DNA from: Gemmatimonadota bacterium
Lineage (GTDB): Bacteria; JAAXHH01
Assembly: GCA_026705925.1 (NCBI GenBank)
Contig: JAPOZT010000004.1
Location: 62,001 to 126,000, forward strand
Direction: 5' to 3'
Length of the DNA stretch: 64,000 bases
Shown: positions 43,472 to 52,020 of the stretch, piece by piece
How positions within the stretch are numbered: position 1 is the first letter of the stretch
Layout of the letters: every line of letters begins with the position of its first letter
The notes under the pieces: model-generated
What the model was told of the DNA's origin: nothing
Databases searched by the model: none
The model's input: the letters and a program-made list of their open reading frames with translations, nothing else
Program-made: the position numbers and the translations under genes

Positions 43472-43903
43472 GTGACGTTGGCATCGCAGGAAATCGCGGA
43501 GCAGGCGACCCTTTCCATGCTGGCCAAGAATGCGGCGGACGTGATAATCATCGACCTCAGGGGGCTCTCGTCCATCACGGACTATTTCGTCATCGGGACG
43601 GCGGGTTCGGAACCGCAGATCAAGGCGGTCGTCGAACAGGTGTCGTCGGATCTCAAGGAACGGGAAACGACGCCCTGGCACACGGAGGGCAAACAGAGCT
43701 GGCGGTGGGTACTCCTCGACTACGTGGACGTGGTCGTACACGTGTTCAGAGCGGAAGTCCGCGCTTTCTACGGACTCGAGCGGCTCTGGGGAGACGCGCC
43801 GCGGGTCGCCGTTTCGACCGACGCGGCAACGGGTGAAATCATCCGCACGTCCGATGCGGGCGTCCCCGGGGACAGGGTGGACGCGCTGGAACACGAGGCT
43901 TAG
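43472..43903 (+). CDS. rsfS: ribosomal silencing factor RsfS
   Basis: A 143-aa RsfS/YbeB/Iojap protein that binds ribosomal protein uL14 and blocks subunit joining under starvation. LRGLSSITDYFVIGTAGSEPQIKAV, WHTEGKQSWRWVLLDYVDVVVHVF and the FYGLERLWGDAP end are the family core, with about 30 extra C-terminal residues. The start is GTG. It lies in the growth operon ahead of ribosomal protein genes. Confidence 0.95.
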   Translation: MTLASQEIAEQATLSMLAKNAADVIIIDLRGLSSITDYFVIGTAGSEPQIKAVVEQVSSDLKERETTPWHTEGKQSWRWVLLDYVDVVVHVFRAEVRAFYGLERLWGDAPRVAVSTDAATGEIIRTSDAGVPGDRVDALEHEA

Positions 43904-43904
43904 A

Positions 43905-44822
43905 TTGGGCATTCTCGTCGTCGGAACGGTGGCGTTTGATTCGGTGAAGACGCCGGAAGGAGAGGCAAACGACGCGATCGGGGGGTCGGCGACCTATTTC
44001 TCGGCGGCCGCCAGTTTCTACGCGCCGGTAGACGTCATCGCCGTCGTGGGGGACGATTTTCCCATGGCGTCCCTGGATTTCCTGCGGGAGAGACAGGTCG
44101 ACGTATCGGGCCTGGAGGTGAAGGAAGGAAAGACCTTCCGCTGGGCGGGCGAATACGCCGCCAACATGAACGACCGACGCACGATAGACACGCAGTTGAA
44201 CGTGTTCTCCGGATTCAAGCCAGTGCTGACGGAGCGGCACCGCGCACACGATCACGTGTTCCTGGCGAATCTCGATCCTGACGTACAGCGCGACGTGCTG
44301 ACCCAGTCATGCCGTACGGACCAAACCGGACGTCCCGGCGTCGTCGCCTGCGACACCATGGACTTCTGGATCGAGGGGCAAAAGACGTCCCTGCTGTCGA
44401 CGCTGAGCGGGGTGGACGTGCTGATCATCAACGACAGCGAGGCCCTGCAACTGGTGGATGACCACAACCTCGTGCGGGCGGCGGAACGCATCCTGGAGCT
44501 CGGCCCACGGGCGGTAGTGGTCAAGAGAGGCGCGCACGGCGCGACGCTCTGCACGTGTGACGCCTGGTTCGGCATCCCTTCATACCCCGTGGCCGACGTG
44601 GTGGATCCGACGGGCGCAGGGGATAGCTTCGCGGGCGGATTCATGGGTTACCTCGCCCGGTCGGGTGAGACGGGCGTAGGCGCGCTGAAACGCGCCATGG
44701 TGCACGGCAGCGTCATGGCCTCGTTCAACGTAGAGGATTTCAGTGTCAGGCGGCTCGAATCGCTTACCGAAGCCGAGATTACGGACCGCCACGATCGGTT
44801 CATGGAGATGATTACACCATGA
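43905..44822 (+). CDS. PfkB-family carbohydrate/nucleoside kinase
   Basis: A 305-aa ribokinase-fold kinase. It has an N-terminal GGSATYFSAAASF substrate-region motif, NDSEALQLV, a VVVKRGAHGATL strand and the catalytic/anion-hole signature DPTGAGDSFAGGF near the C-terminus. The start is TTG at 43905, 6 nt after GAGG and directly behind the rsfS stop. Its stop overlaps the mtnA start (ATGA). The coupling to mtnA suggests a role around methylthioribose or adenosine salvage, but this is context only. The sugar or nucleoside substrate is not readable from the sequence. Confidence 0.86.
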   Translation: MGILVVGTVAFDSVKTPEGEANDAIGGSATYFSAAASFYAPVDVIAVVGDDFPMASLDFLRERQVDVSGLEVKEGKTFRWAGEYAANMNDRRTIDTQLNVFSGFKPVLTERHRAHDHVFLANLDPDVQRDVLTQSCRTDQTGRPGVVACDTMDFWIEGQKTSLLSTLSGVDVLIINDSEALQLVDDHNLVRAAERILELGPRAVVVKRGAHGATLCTCDAWFGIPSYPVADVVDPTGAGDSFAGGFMGYLARSGETGVGALKRAMVHGSVMASFNVEDFSVRRLESLTEAEITDRHDRFMEMITP

Positions 44823-45889
44823 ATGTCAAGACCATCCGGTGGGAGCGTGACGAAGACGTGCTGGTATTGCTGGACCAGACGCGCCTGCCCGGCGAAGTGG
44901 TCTACACCAAATGCCGGGACATCGCCTCCGTGGCGGAAGCCATCCGGCGGCTGAGAGTACGCGGTGCGCCGGCCATCGGCGTCGCCGCGGCTTTCGGGGT
45001 CGTCGTCGGGGTCCAGCACAGCCGCGCGGCCGACTTCGCCTCTTTCAGCCGGGAAGTCGACGAAGCCGCGGAACTGCTGGCGGCCACCCGTCCCACGGCG
45101 GTCAACCTTTTCTGGGCGCTGGATCGGATGCGCCGGACCGTCCGTGAACACGGGAGCAATACGGTAGAGGACATCAAGCGCGCCTTGCTCAGCGAAGCCC
45201 TGGCCATACAGTCGGAAGACGAGCACACGTGCCGCCTGATCGGTGAGCACGGCGCCGCATTGCTCCGCAGCGGACAGACGGTGCTCACCCACTGCAACGC
45301 CGGCGCGCTCGCCACGGCCGGCGCGGGAACGGCCCTCGCCGTGGTGTACCAGGCGCACAATGAAGGCAAGCGGGTCCACGTGTACGCCGATGAGACCAGG
45401 CCCGTCCTCCAGGGCGCCAGGCTGACTTCGTGGGAGCTGAACCGGGCGGGCATAGGCGTGACGCTCATCTGCGACAGCATGGCTGCCCAGGTCATGAAAG
45501 AAGGCCGGATCGACTGCGTGATCGTGGGCGCGGACCGTGTGGCCGCCAACGGCGACGTCGCCAACAAGATCGGTACTTACGGCGTGGCCGTGCTGGCCGA
45601 CGCGCACGACGTGCCCCTGTACGTGGCGGCGCCTTATTCTTCGATCGACCTGTCCATCGAATCGGGCGCCGGAATCCCGATCGAAGAACGCGAAGCCGCC
45701 GAAGTAAGCCAGGGACCGGGCGGACGCACCGCCCCCGAGGAAGTGGAAGTATACAATCCCGCATTCGACGTAACCCCGGCCCGTTACGTGTCTGCGATCA
45801 TCACGGAACGCGGCGTGGCCAGACCGCCCTACGCCGAGAGTCTCGCCGCGCTGTCACACCATGCTTGGGAACCGGCCGTCACCGGATAA
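44819..45889 (+). CDS. mtnA: S-methyl-5-thioribose-1-phosphate isomerase
   Basis: A 356-aa aldose-ketose isomerase of the methionine salvage pathway, in the eIF2B-related family. [15 protein letters not shown], the catalytic cysteine region [38 protein letters not shown], and the catalytic Asp in [25 protein letters not shown] are clear. No mtnB, C, D or K is in the window. It overlaps the PfkB-kinase gene by 4 bp and precedes rplM by 35 bp. Confidence 0.93.
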   Translation: MNVKTIRWERDEDVLVLLDQTRLPGEVVYTKCRDIASVAEAIRRLRVRGAPAIGVAAAFGVVVGVQHSRAADFASFSREVDEAAELLAATRPTAVNLFWALDRMRRTVREHGSNTVEDIKRALLSEALAIQSEDEHTCRLIGEHGAALLRSGQTVLTHCNAGALATAGAGTALAVVYQAHNEGKRVHVYADETRPVLQGARLTSWELNRAGIGVTLICDSMAAQVMKEGRIDCVIVGADRVAANGDVANKIGTYGVAVLADAHDVPLYVAAPYSSIDLSIESGAGIPIEEREAAEVSQGPGGRTAPEEVEVYNPAFDVTPARYVSAIITERGVARPPYAESLAALSHHAWEPAVTG

Positions 45890-45924
45890 AGAAGCGTGTA
45901 CCATCAAAGGAGCGTGTACCATCT

Positions 45925-46353
45925 ATGAAGACACCAACGGTTAAGAAGGAAGACCTGCAGCGGGACTGGCACGTCGTGGACGCCGACGGCAAGGTACTGG
46001 GCAGGCTGGCCAGCGAAGTGGCCAAGATCCTGCGCGGCAAGCACAAGCCGATCTACTCGCCGCACCTGGACACCGGTGACCACGTCATCGTCATCAACGC
46101 GGAAAAGGTGGTGCTGACGGGCAAGAAGCCGCAGAACAAGCTCTACTACCGCCATAGCGGCTATCCCGGCGGTTTGAAGACGATCAGCTACGAACGCATG
46201 GCCGCCCGCCATCCCGACCGGGCGCTGCGCATGGCCATCAAGGGCATGTTGCCGCATAACGCCCTCGGCCGGAAGATCTTTCGCAAACTCCGCGTGTACG
46301 CCGGCGCGGAACACCCCCACAGCGCCCAGAAACCGGTCGCGCTGGAACTTTAG
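45925..46353 (+). CDS. rplM: 50S ribosomal protein L13
   Basis: A 142-aa primary rRNA-binding protein. [54 protein letters not shown] and the signature region [24 protein letters not shown] are present. An AGGAG lies rather far (12 nt) from the ATG because an agcgtgtaccatc segment is duplicated in the leader (45893-45905 and 45911-45923). The last 12 bp including the stop are also duplicated (46341-46366). rpsI follows. Confidence 0.97.
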   Translation: MKTPTVKKEDLQRDWHVVDADGKVLGRLASEVAKILRGKHKPIYSPHLDTGDHVIVINAEKVVLTGKKPQNKLYYRHSGYPGGLKTISYERMAARHPDRALRMAIKGMLPHNALGRKIFRKLRVYAGAEHPHSAQKPVALEL

Positions 46354-46385
46354 AGCTGGAACTTTAAAAAGGAGCGTAACGGAGC

Positions 46386-46790
46386 ATGAATTCGGATACC
46401 CATGGACACCACGCGGTGGGCCGGAGGAAGCGGGCCATCGCCAAGGTATGGCTTCGCGCGAAGAAGGAAGGCGCCAGTCACCAGGTCAACGACAAGCCGC
46501 TGCTCGACTACTTCGACCGGCCCGGTCTCGTCGCCGCGATCGAGGAACCCCTGGTGCTCACCGAGATGAACGACCAGGTCGTCGTGTTCGCACGGACCTT
46601 CGGCGGCGGCAAGACCGGCCAGGCCGGGGCGTTAAGACTCGGCATCGCGCGGGCGCTGAAGGACATGGACGAAAGCCTGCACGCGCCGCTGCGCGAAGCG
46701 GGCATGCTGACGCGGGATTCACGCATCAAGGAACGCAAGAAATACGGACTGGCCGGCGCACGCAAACGGTTCCAGTTCTCTAAGCGTTAA
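46386..46790 (+). CDS. rpsI: 30S ribosomal protein S9
   Basis: A 134-aa protein. The N-terminal [15 protein letters not shown], the signature [19 protein letters not shown] and the C-terminal [17 protein letters not shown], which reaches the P-site tRNA, are all standard. It is preceded by AAAAAGGAG and pairs with rplM as in most bacteria. Confidence 0.97.
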   Translation: MNSDTHGHHAVGRRKRAIAKVWLRAKKEGASHQVNDKPLLDYFDRPGLVAAIEEPLVLTEMNDQVVVFARTFGGGKTGQAGALRLGIARALKDMDESLHAPLREAGMLTRDSRIKERKKYGLAGARKRFQFSKR

Positions 46791-46842
46791 TTCACCGGAC
46801 GCAGGCCTGACCGCCTGCCAGACAAGGAGATCAGTACCGCCT

Positions 46843-47595
46843 ATGGGGATTCCGACCATACAGGACCTGCTGGGTGCGGGCGTACACTTCGGCCACCAGA
46901 CCCGACGCTGGAACCCGAAGATGAAGGAGTTCATTTTCGCCGAGCGCAACAACATCTACATCATCGACCTGAAGAAGACGCTCAGCCAGATCGAAATCGC
47001 GTATGACGCCGTGCGCAAGGCCGTCGAGAACGGGCAGTCCGTCCTCTTCGTGGGCACGAAGAAGCAGGCCAGACCCATCATCATCGAAATGGCGCAGCGG
47101 TGCGGCATGTTCTACGTCGCCGAACGCTGGCTCGGTGGCATGTTGACGAACTTCCAGACCATCCAGACCAGCGTCAAGCGCCTGGAAGAACTCGAGAAAA
47201 TGAAAGAGCACGGCACCATGGAGGCGCTCACGAAGAAAGAGGCCGCCAGCCTGGAGAAGGAGCGGGAGCGCCTGCAGAAAGTACTGGGCGGCATCCGCGA
47301 AATGCGCGACCTGCCCGGCGTCATCTTCGTGGTGGACGCCCGCAAGGAACGGATCGCCGTCGCGGAGGCGAACACCCTGGAGATCCCCATCGTCAGCATC
47401 CTGGATACGAACTGCGATCCTGACCTGATCGACTATCCCATACCCGGTAACGACGACGCACTCCGGTCCATCAGCCTCATCACGGAAGTCGTCGCGAGCG
47501 CCGCGGAGGAAGGGCTGCGCAATTCCGGACGGCCTGTACCCGGGGACGAGGCACCGGTCGAAGAGGTCGAAGAGGTCGAAGAGCAGCAGGCCTGA
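46843..47595 (+). CDS. rpsB: 30S ribosomal protein S2
   Basis: A 250-aa protein with [46 protein letters not shown], the [17 protein letters not shown] block and the late [23 protein letters not shown]. The acidic tail contains a 9-bp triplication encoding VEEVEEVEE. It starts the conserved rpsB-tsf-frr order and is probably transcribed with rpsI. Confidence 0.97.
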   Translation: MGIPTIQDLLGAGVHFGHQTRRWNPKMKEFIFAERNNIYIIDLKKTLSQIEIAYDAVRKAVENGQSVLFVGTKKQARPIIIEMAQRCGMFYVAERWLGGMLTNFQTIQTSVKRLEELEKMKEHGTMEALTKKEAASLEKERERLQKVLGGIREMRDLPGVIFVVDARKERIAVAEANTLEIPIVSILDTNCDPDLIDYPIPGNDDALRSISLITEVVASAAEEGLRNSGRPVPGDEAPVEEVEEVEEQQA

Positions 47596-47693
47596 AGCGG
47601 ATACGTGGCCGGAGAAAGGCGGCCGTAGCGGATGATCGGAATACGATCGTGTCCGATCTTGACCGAGCTGTCCGCTAGATTTCATACGATTTC

Positions 47694-48290
47694 ATGACTA
47701 TATCAGCCAGTGACGTAAAGACGTTGAGAAGCCAGACCGGCGCCGGGATGATGGACTGCAAGCGGGCCCTCCAGGAGACCGAAGGCAGTATCGAAAAGGC
47801 GGTCACGCTCCTGCGCGAGAAAGGCATCATGGCGGCGTCCAAGAAGAGCGCCCGGGAGGCGAAAGAAGGCATCATCCATACCTACATCCATCCCGGCAGC
47901 CGCATCGCCACCATGGTCGAGATCAATTGCGAGACCGATTTCGTCGCGCGGAACGAGTCCTTCCAGACCTTGGCCCGCGATATCGCCATGCAGGTGGCGG
48001 CCACCCGCCCCCTCGCCGTGGACCGGGACCAGATCGAAGAAGCCGTCCTGGAACAGGAACGGGAGATCTACCGGAACCAGGCGCGGAACGAGGGCAAGCC
48101 GGATCATATCATCGACCGGATCGTCCAGGGTAAAATCGAGAAGTTCAACCAGGAAAACTGCCTCCTGGAACAGCCGTTCATACGGGATACCGACAAGACG
48201 GTGCGGGACCTGATCACGGAGGCGGTGGCCACGCTGGGCGAGAACATCATGGTTAGACGGTTCGTCCGGTACGAACTGGGCGGAGAATAA
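47694..48290 (+). CDS. tsf: elongation factor Ts (short form)
   Basis: A 198-aa EF-Tu nucleotide exchange factor. LRSQTGAGMMDCKRALQET is the N-terminal signature, and the TDFVARN motif (in NCETDFVARNESFQ) binds EF-Tu. At about 200 residues it is the compact type, lacking part of the second core subdomain of the 280-residue E. coli protein. Next on the strand is frr, with no pyrH between them. Confidence 0.96.
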   Translation: MTISASDVKTLRSQTGAGMMDCKRALQETEGSIEKAVTLLREKGIMAASKKSAREAKEGIIHTYIHPGSRIATMVEINCETDFVARNESFQTLARDIAMQVAATRPLAVDRDQIEEAVLEQEREIYRNQARNEGKPDHIIDRIVQGKIEKFNQENCLLEQPFIRDTDKTVRDLITEAVATLGENIMVRRFVRYELGGE

Positions 48291-48350
48291 CCGCCGAACA
48301 ACCCTGCCGGCAGGAACGCAACCGGTTTTCCGACGCCAGAGAGGTGTACC

Positions 48351-48911
48351 GTGGAAGCGAAAGAGATCATCAAGGAAACCAGCCGAAAGATGGATCAGTC
48401 CGTCGAGGTGCTGCGCATGGAACTCGCCGGCGTCCGGGCCGGCCGGGCCAATCCGGCCCTGCTGGACAACATCCAGGTGGAAGCATACGGGACCATGACC
48501 CCCATCAACCAGGTCGCCACCGTCAACACGCCGGACGCCCGTACGATCTCGATACAGCCGTGGGACAAGCAGATGGTGTCCGAAATCATCCGCGCCATCC
48601 AGACCTCCGACCTGGGGCTCATGCCGAATTCCGACGGCAACGTCATCCACCTGCCGGTACCTGCGCTGACCGAAGAGCGAAGGCTTGAATACGTGAAACT
48701 GATCAAGAAACTGGGCGAGGACGGCAAGATCGGCATCCGGAACGTGCGCCGGGAAATGAACGAGCGCATCAAGGCCGAAGAAAAGGCCCACCGGTTGTCG
48801 GAAGACGAAAGCAAGCGGCACCAGAAGACCATCCAGGATCTCACCGACCAGCATACCTCCTCCATCGACAGCGCCATTTCGGTAAAAGAACAGGAAATCC
48901 TGGAGATCTAG
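48351..48911 (+). CDS. frr: ribosome recycling factor
   Basis: A 186-aa factor that splits post-termination ribosomes with EF-G. It begins at GTG after GAGAGGTG. MDQSVEVLRMELAGVRAGRANPALLDNIQVEAYG, the hinge QVATVNTPDARTISIQPWD and the C-terminal helix KIGIRNVRREMNERIKAEEKA match the family closely. It sits 60 bp after tsf and is followed by a 20-bp tandem repeat. Confidence 0.97.
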   Translation: MEAKEIIKETSRKMDQSVEVLRMELAGVRAGRANPALLDNIQVEAYGTMTPINQVATVNTPDARTISIQPWDKQMVSEIIRAIQTSDLGLMPNSDGNVIHLPVPALTEERRLEYVKLIKKLGEDGKIGIRNVRREMNERIKAEEKAHRLSEDESKRHQKTIQDLTDQHTSSIDSAISVKEQEILEI

Positions 48912-48920
48912 GCGGAAACC

Positions 48921-49000
48921 GGCCATCCGGGCCCATGACCGGCCATCCGGGCCCATGACCGGCCATCCGGGCCCATGACCGGCCATCCGGACCCATGACC
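48921..49000. repeat. four tandem copies of a 20-bp unit between frr and uppS
   Basis: The unit ggccatccgggcccatgacc is exact at 48921-48940, 48941-48960 and 48961-48980. The copy at 48981-49000 has one G-to-A change. GGCC/GGGCCC palindromic cores lie in each copy. It fills the gap before uppS. Confidence 0.97.
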
Positions 49001-49023
49001 GCCGGCGGCCTTACGGAGGTGAC

Positions 49024-49803
49024 GTGGGTCGATACGCAGAGCAAGACCGGGCGGTCTCGGAAGAAGGACTCGATCCGGAGCGCATGCCCCGCCACATCGC
49101 GTTCATCATGGACGGCAACGGCAGGTGGGCGAAGAAGCAGGGGCTCGCGCGGGACCAGGGGCACTCCGCGGGGGTCGAGTCCGTTCGCGAAATGATCCGG
49201 TGCGCCGGAGAGTTCGGCGTGGGGATCCTCACCTTCTTCGGGTTCTCCACCGAAAACTGGAATCGTCCCAGGCGTGAAGTCGCCGCCATCATGCAGTTGA
49301 TCGTCGAATCGCTCCGCGGCGCCGTCGAGGAAGCCAGCGCGCACGGGATCCGGGTCTCCTTCCTGGGCCGGTGGGACGAGCTGCCGGAATCCAACCGGCA
49401 GGTCATCAAGCAGATCACAGAGCAGACGGCGGGCAACGACCGCCTGCTGCTTAATTTCGCCCTGAATTACGGCGGCAGGCAGGAGATCGTCGAAGCCGCG
49501 CAGTGCATCGCCCTGGACGTCCAGGCGGGCCGGCTGGATCCGGAAGCCATCGACGAATCGCTTTTCGCGTCCTACCTATACACGGAGCACCTGCCCGACC
49601 CGGACCTGTTGATCCGGACCAGCGGGGAGATGCGGATCAGCAACTTCCTGCTCTATCAGCTGGCCTATACCGAACTCCTGGTCTCTTCGGTCCTCTGGCC
49701 CGATTTCTCGCGAAGCCACTTCATCGGGGCCATCAGGGATTACCAGTCGAGGGAGCGCCGATTCGGCCGAACCGGCGAACAGGTCTCCTCACACAGCACG
49801 TAA
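49024..49803 (+). CDS. uppS: isoprenyl (undecaprenyl diphosphate) transferase
   Basis: A 259-aa cis-prenyltransferase that builds the lipid carrier for cell-wall and polysaccharide synthesis. HIAFIMDGNGRWAKKQGLARDQGHSAG holds the catalytic Asp (D30). TFFGFSTENWNRP and LLIRTSGEMRISNFLLYQLAYTEL complete the signature. It starts at GTG (49024) after ACGGAGGTGAC. cdsA follows after 14 bp. Confidence 0.95.
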   Translation: MGRYAEQDRAVSEEGLDPERMPRHIAFIMDGNGRWAKKQGLARDQGHSAGVESVREMIRCAGEFGVGILTFFGFSTENWNRPRREVAAIMQLIVESLRGAVEEASAHGIRVSFLGRWDELPESNRQVIKQITEQTAGNDRLLLNFALNYGGRQEIVEAAQCIALDVQAGRLDPEAIDESLFASYLYTEHLPDPDLLIRTSGEMRISNFLLYQLAYTELLVSSVLWPDFSRSHFIGAIRDYQSRERRFGRTGEQVSSHST

Positions 49804-49817
49804 CGGAGTGCATCTCC

Positions 49818-50660
49818 ATGACGGCCTTCGCGGAGACGTGGATCCGAATCCTGGTCGGCGCGGTGTTCATCCCGTGCATCGTGCTCATTTGCTGGGCCGG
49901 CGGGACGAGCCTCTTCGTGTTCGTCACCCTGGTCGTGCTCTTCGGCCTGCGCGAGTACCACGGCATCGCCGCGGCCAGGGACCTGGAACCCAACTGGTAC
50001 GTCGGCGTACCCGCGGCTATTCTGCTGTGTCTGGACGCCTGGCTCGAAGCGGGACGCCACACCCCCCTGATTCTTACGGCCCTCCTGCTCACGACCGCCG
50101 CGGCTGAAGTATTCAGAAAGCGCGTGCAATCCCCCTTTTACAACATCGCCGCCACGTTGTTCGGCGTGGCCTGGATCGGCCTGCTCGGCAGCCACCTGAT
50201 CCTGCTGGGCAAGTGGCCGATGGACGGCGCGGACGTCGTCGAATGGGGAGAGTGGGCCATGACGCCGGCCCTGCTCGCTATCGCCATACCCTGGTCCTAC
50301 GACGCCTTCGCCTATTTCACGGGCCGGTTGATGGGCCGCCATAAGCTGCTGTGCCGCGTCAGCGCGAGCAAGACCGTCGAAGGCGCCGTCGGGGGGCTGA
50401 TCGGCGCCGTCGCCTTCATGTTCGCACTTCAGTACGCCCTTTTTCCCTTTCTCAGTCCGCTGCACTGTGTCGTCCTGGGCGCCGCCGGCGCCATCGTCGC
50501 CCAGCTGGGCGACCTCGCGGAGTCCCTGGTGAAAAGAGACGCCGGCCTGAAGGATTCCTCCCGCATCATCCCGGGACATGGCGGCATCCTGGACCGGTTC
50601 GACAGCGTATTCTTCGCGGCGCCTTTTGTGTATTACTACCTGGCCTACGTGACCGGATGA
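49818..50660 (+). CDS. cdsA: phosphatidate cytidylyltransferase
   Basis: A 280-aa integral membrane enzyme that makes CDP-diacylglycerol. About seven to eight hydrophobic segments are seen. The C-terminal signature SASKTVEGAVGGLIGA, then QLGDLAESLVKRDAGLKDSSRIIPGHGGILDRFDS, contains the metal-binding acidic residues. The frame is open upstream inside uppS, but the ATG at 49818 gives the correct N-terminus. After the stop, short gacggcccg repeats precede dxr. Confidence 0.95.
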   Translation: MTAFAETWIRILVGAVFIPCIVLICWAGGTSLFVFVTLVVLFGLREYHGIAAARDLEPNWYVGVPAAILLCLDAWLEAGRHTPLILTALLLTTAAAEVFRKRVQSPFYNIAATLFGVAWIGLLGSHLILLGKWPMDGADVVEWGEWAMTPALLAIAIPWSYDAFAYFTGRLMGRHKLLCRVSASKTVEGAVGGLIGAVAFMFALQYALFPFLSPLHCVVLGAAGAIVAQLGDLAESLVKRDAGLKDSSRIIPGHGGILDRFDSVFFAAPFVYYYLAYVTG

Positions 50661-50712
50661 AGCAGCGGACGGCCCGGACGGCCCGAACAGACGGACGGAG
50701 CATAGATTAGCC

Positions 50713-51909
50713 ATGAAACGCATCGCCATCCTGGGCTCGACGGGTTCGGTCGGCACGCAGACGCTGGAGGTCATCGCGGCCTTTCCGGACCGGTATACGG
50801 CGCACAGCCTGACGGCCAGGAGCCGGATCGACCTGCTGGAGGAGCAGTGCGCACGTTTCGGCCCGCGCATGGTTGCCGTCCGGGACGCGGAATGCGCCGA
50901 ACGTGCCAGGCAGGCCGCCGGGTTCGCGCGAGGAGGCGGCGGACAGCCTGGTCAGCCCGGACCGTCGATCCACACCGGTGAGGAGGGCCTGATCGAAGCG
51001 GTCACCCACCCCGACGTGGACCTGGTCATCAGCGCCCTTCCGGGCAGCGCGGGGCTGGTCCCCACGCTGCGGGCGATCGAAGCGGGCAAGACCATCGCCC
51101 TGGCCAACAAGGAGATCCTGGTCATGGCCGGCGAGATCGTGATGGAATCGGCGCGGTGCAACGGGGTGGAGATCCTGCCCGTGGACAGCGAACACTGCGC
51201 GGTGCACCAGTGCCTGGCCGGACAGGACCCGGACCGGATCCAGCGCGTGGTCCTCACGGCATCGGGCGGGCCCTTCCGCGACAGCGCGCCCGCGGCCCTG
51301 GCGCGCATGACTTCGAAGGACGCGCTGAACCATCCCACCTGGAACATGGGACAGAAGGTCACGATCGATTCCGCCACGCTCATGAACAAGGGATTCGAGG
51401 TCATCGAGGCCCACTGGCTCTTCGGCCTCCCCGTCTCGAAGATCGACGTGGTGATCCATCCCCAGTCCATCATCCACTCCATGGTCGAAATGGTCGACGG
51501 GTCGCTGCTGGCCCAGATGGGTCCGACGGACATGCGCATACCGATCCAGTACGCCCTCTCGTACCCCGAGCGCCTTGAATCTCCCTGGCCCCGGTTCGAC
51601 ATCACGCGGAACTGGTCCCTGACCCTGGATCCGCCCGACGAGGCCATGTTCCCGTGCCTGGGGCTGGCCTACGAAGCCATCCGTCACGGGTCCACCGTGC
51701 CCGCCGTCCTGAGCACCGCCGACGAGATGGCCGTCGAGGCCTTCCTCCGGCAGCGGATCGGGTTCACCGACATACCGCGCATCATCGCCGACGCCATGGA
51801 CAGGCACCTGGCCGCGACGAATCTCACGGCGCCCGTCACCCTGGAATCCATCATGGCGGCGGACCGGTGGACCCGGTCGTTCTGCGAGGAAAAGTTGATT
51901 GCAGGATAG
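50713..51909 (+). CDS. dxr: 1-deoxy-D-xylulose 5-phosphate reductoisomerase
   Basis: A 398-aa NADPH-dependent enzyme of the MEP isoprenoid pathway. ILGSTGSVGTQTLEV is the nucleotide loop and ANKEILVMAGE, PVDSEHCAVHQCL and TASGGPFRD are the metal and substrate residues; the HPTWNMGQKVTIDSATLMNKG and VVIHPQSIIHSMVEMVDGS blocks follow. A Gly/Gln/Pro-rich insertion (about 74-84) lies in a surface region. It feeds the precursors used by UppS two genes upstream. Confidence 0.96.
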   Translation: MKRIAILGSTGSVGTQTLEVIAAFPDRYTAHSLTARSRIDLLEEQCARFGPRMVAVRDAECAERARQAAGFARGGGGQPGQPGPSIHTGEEGLIEAVTHPDVDLVISALPGSAGLVPTLRAIEAGKTIALANKEILVMAGEIVMESARCNGVEILPVDSEHCAVHQCLAGQDPDRIQRVVLTASGGPFRDSAPAALARMTSKDALNHPTWNMGQKVTIDSATLMNKGFEVIEAHWLFGLPVSKIDVVIHPQSIIHSMVEMVDGSLLAQMGPTDMRIPIQYALSYPERLESPWPRFDITRNWSLTLDPPDEAMFPCLGLAYEAIRHGSTVPAVLSTADEMAVEAFLRQRIGFTDIPRIIADAMDRHLAATNLTAPVTLESIMAADRWTRSFCEEKLIAG

Positions 51910-52020
51910 TGCCGAAAACCTGTATATTCCATAATTGATTGCCGCGCGCCTGCAGGGGCGGGGGAACACCGGGAACATCGGAAGCAAACGGATCAGAGAC
52001 GGCAGAAGCAGAACGGAGAC

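Noticed and set aside
48921-49000. Short regular repeats as a CRISPR array
   Set aside because: Copies are directly adjacent with no unique spacers and no cas genes are present.
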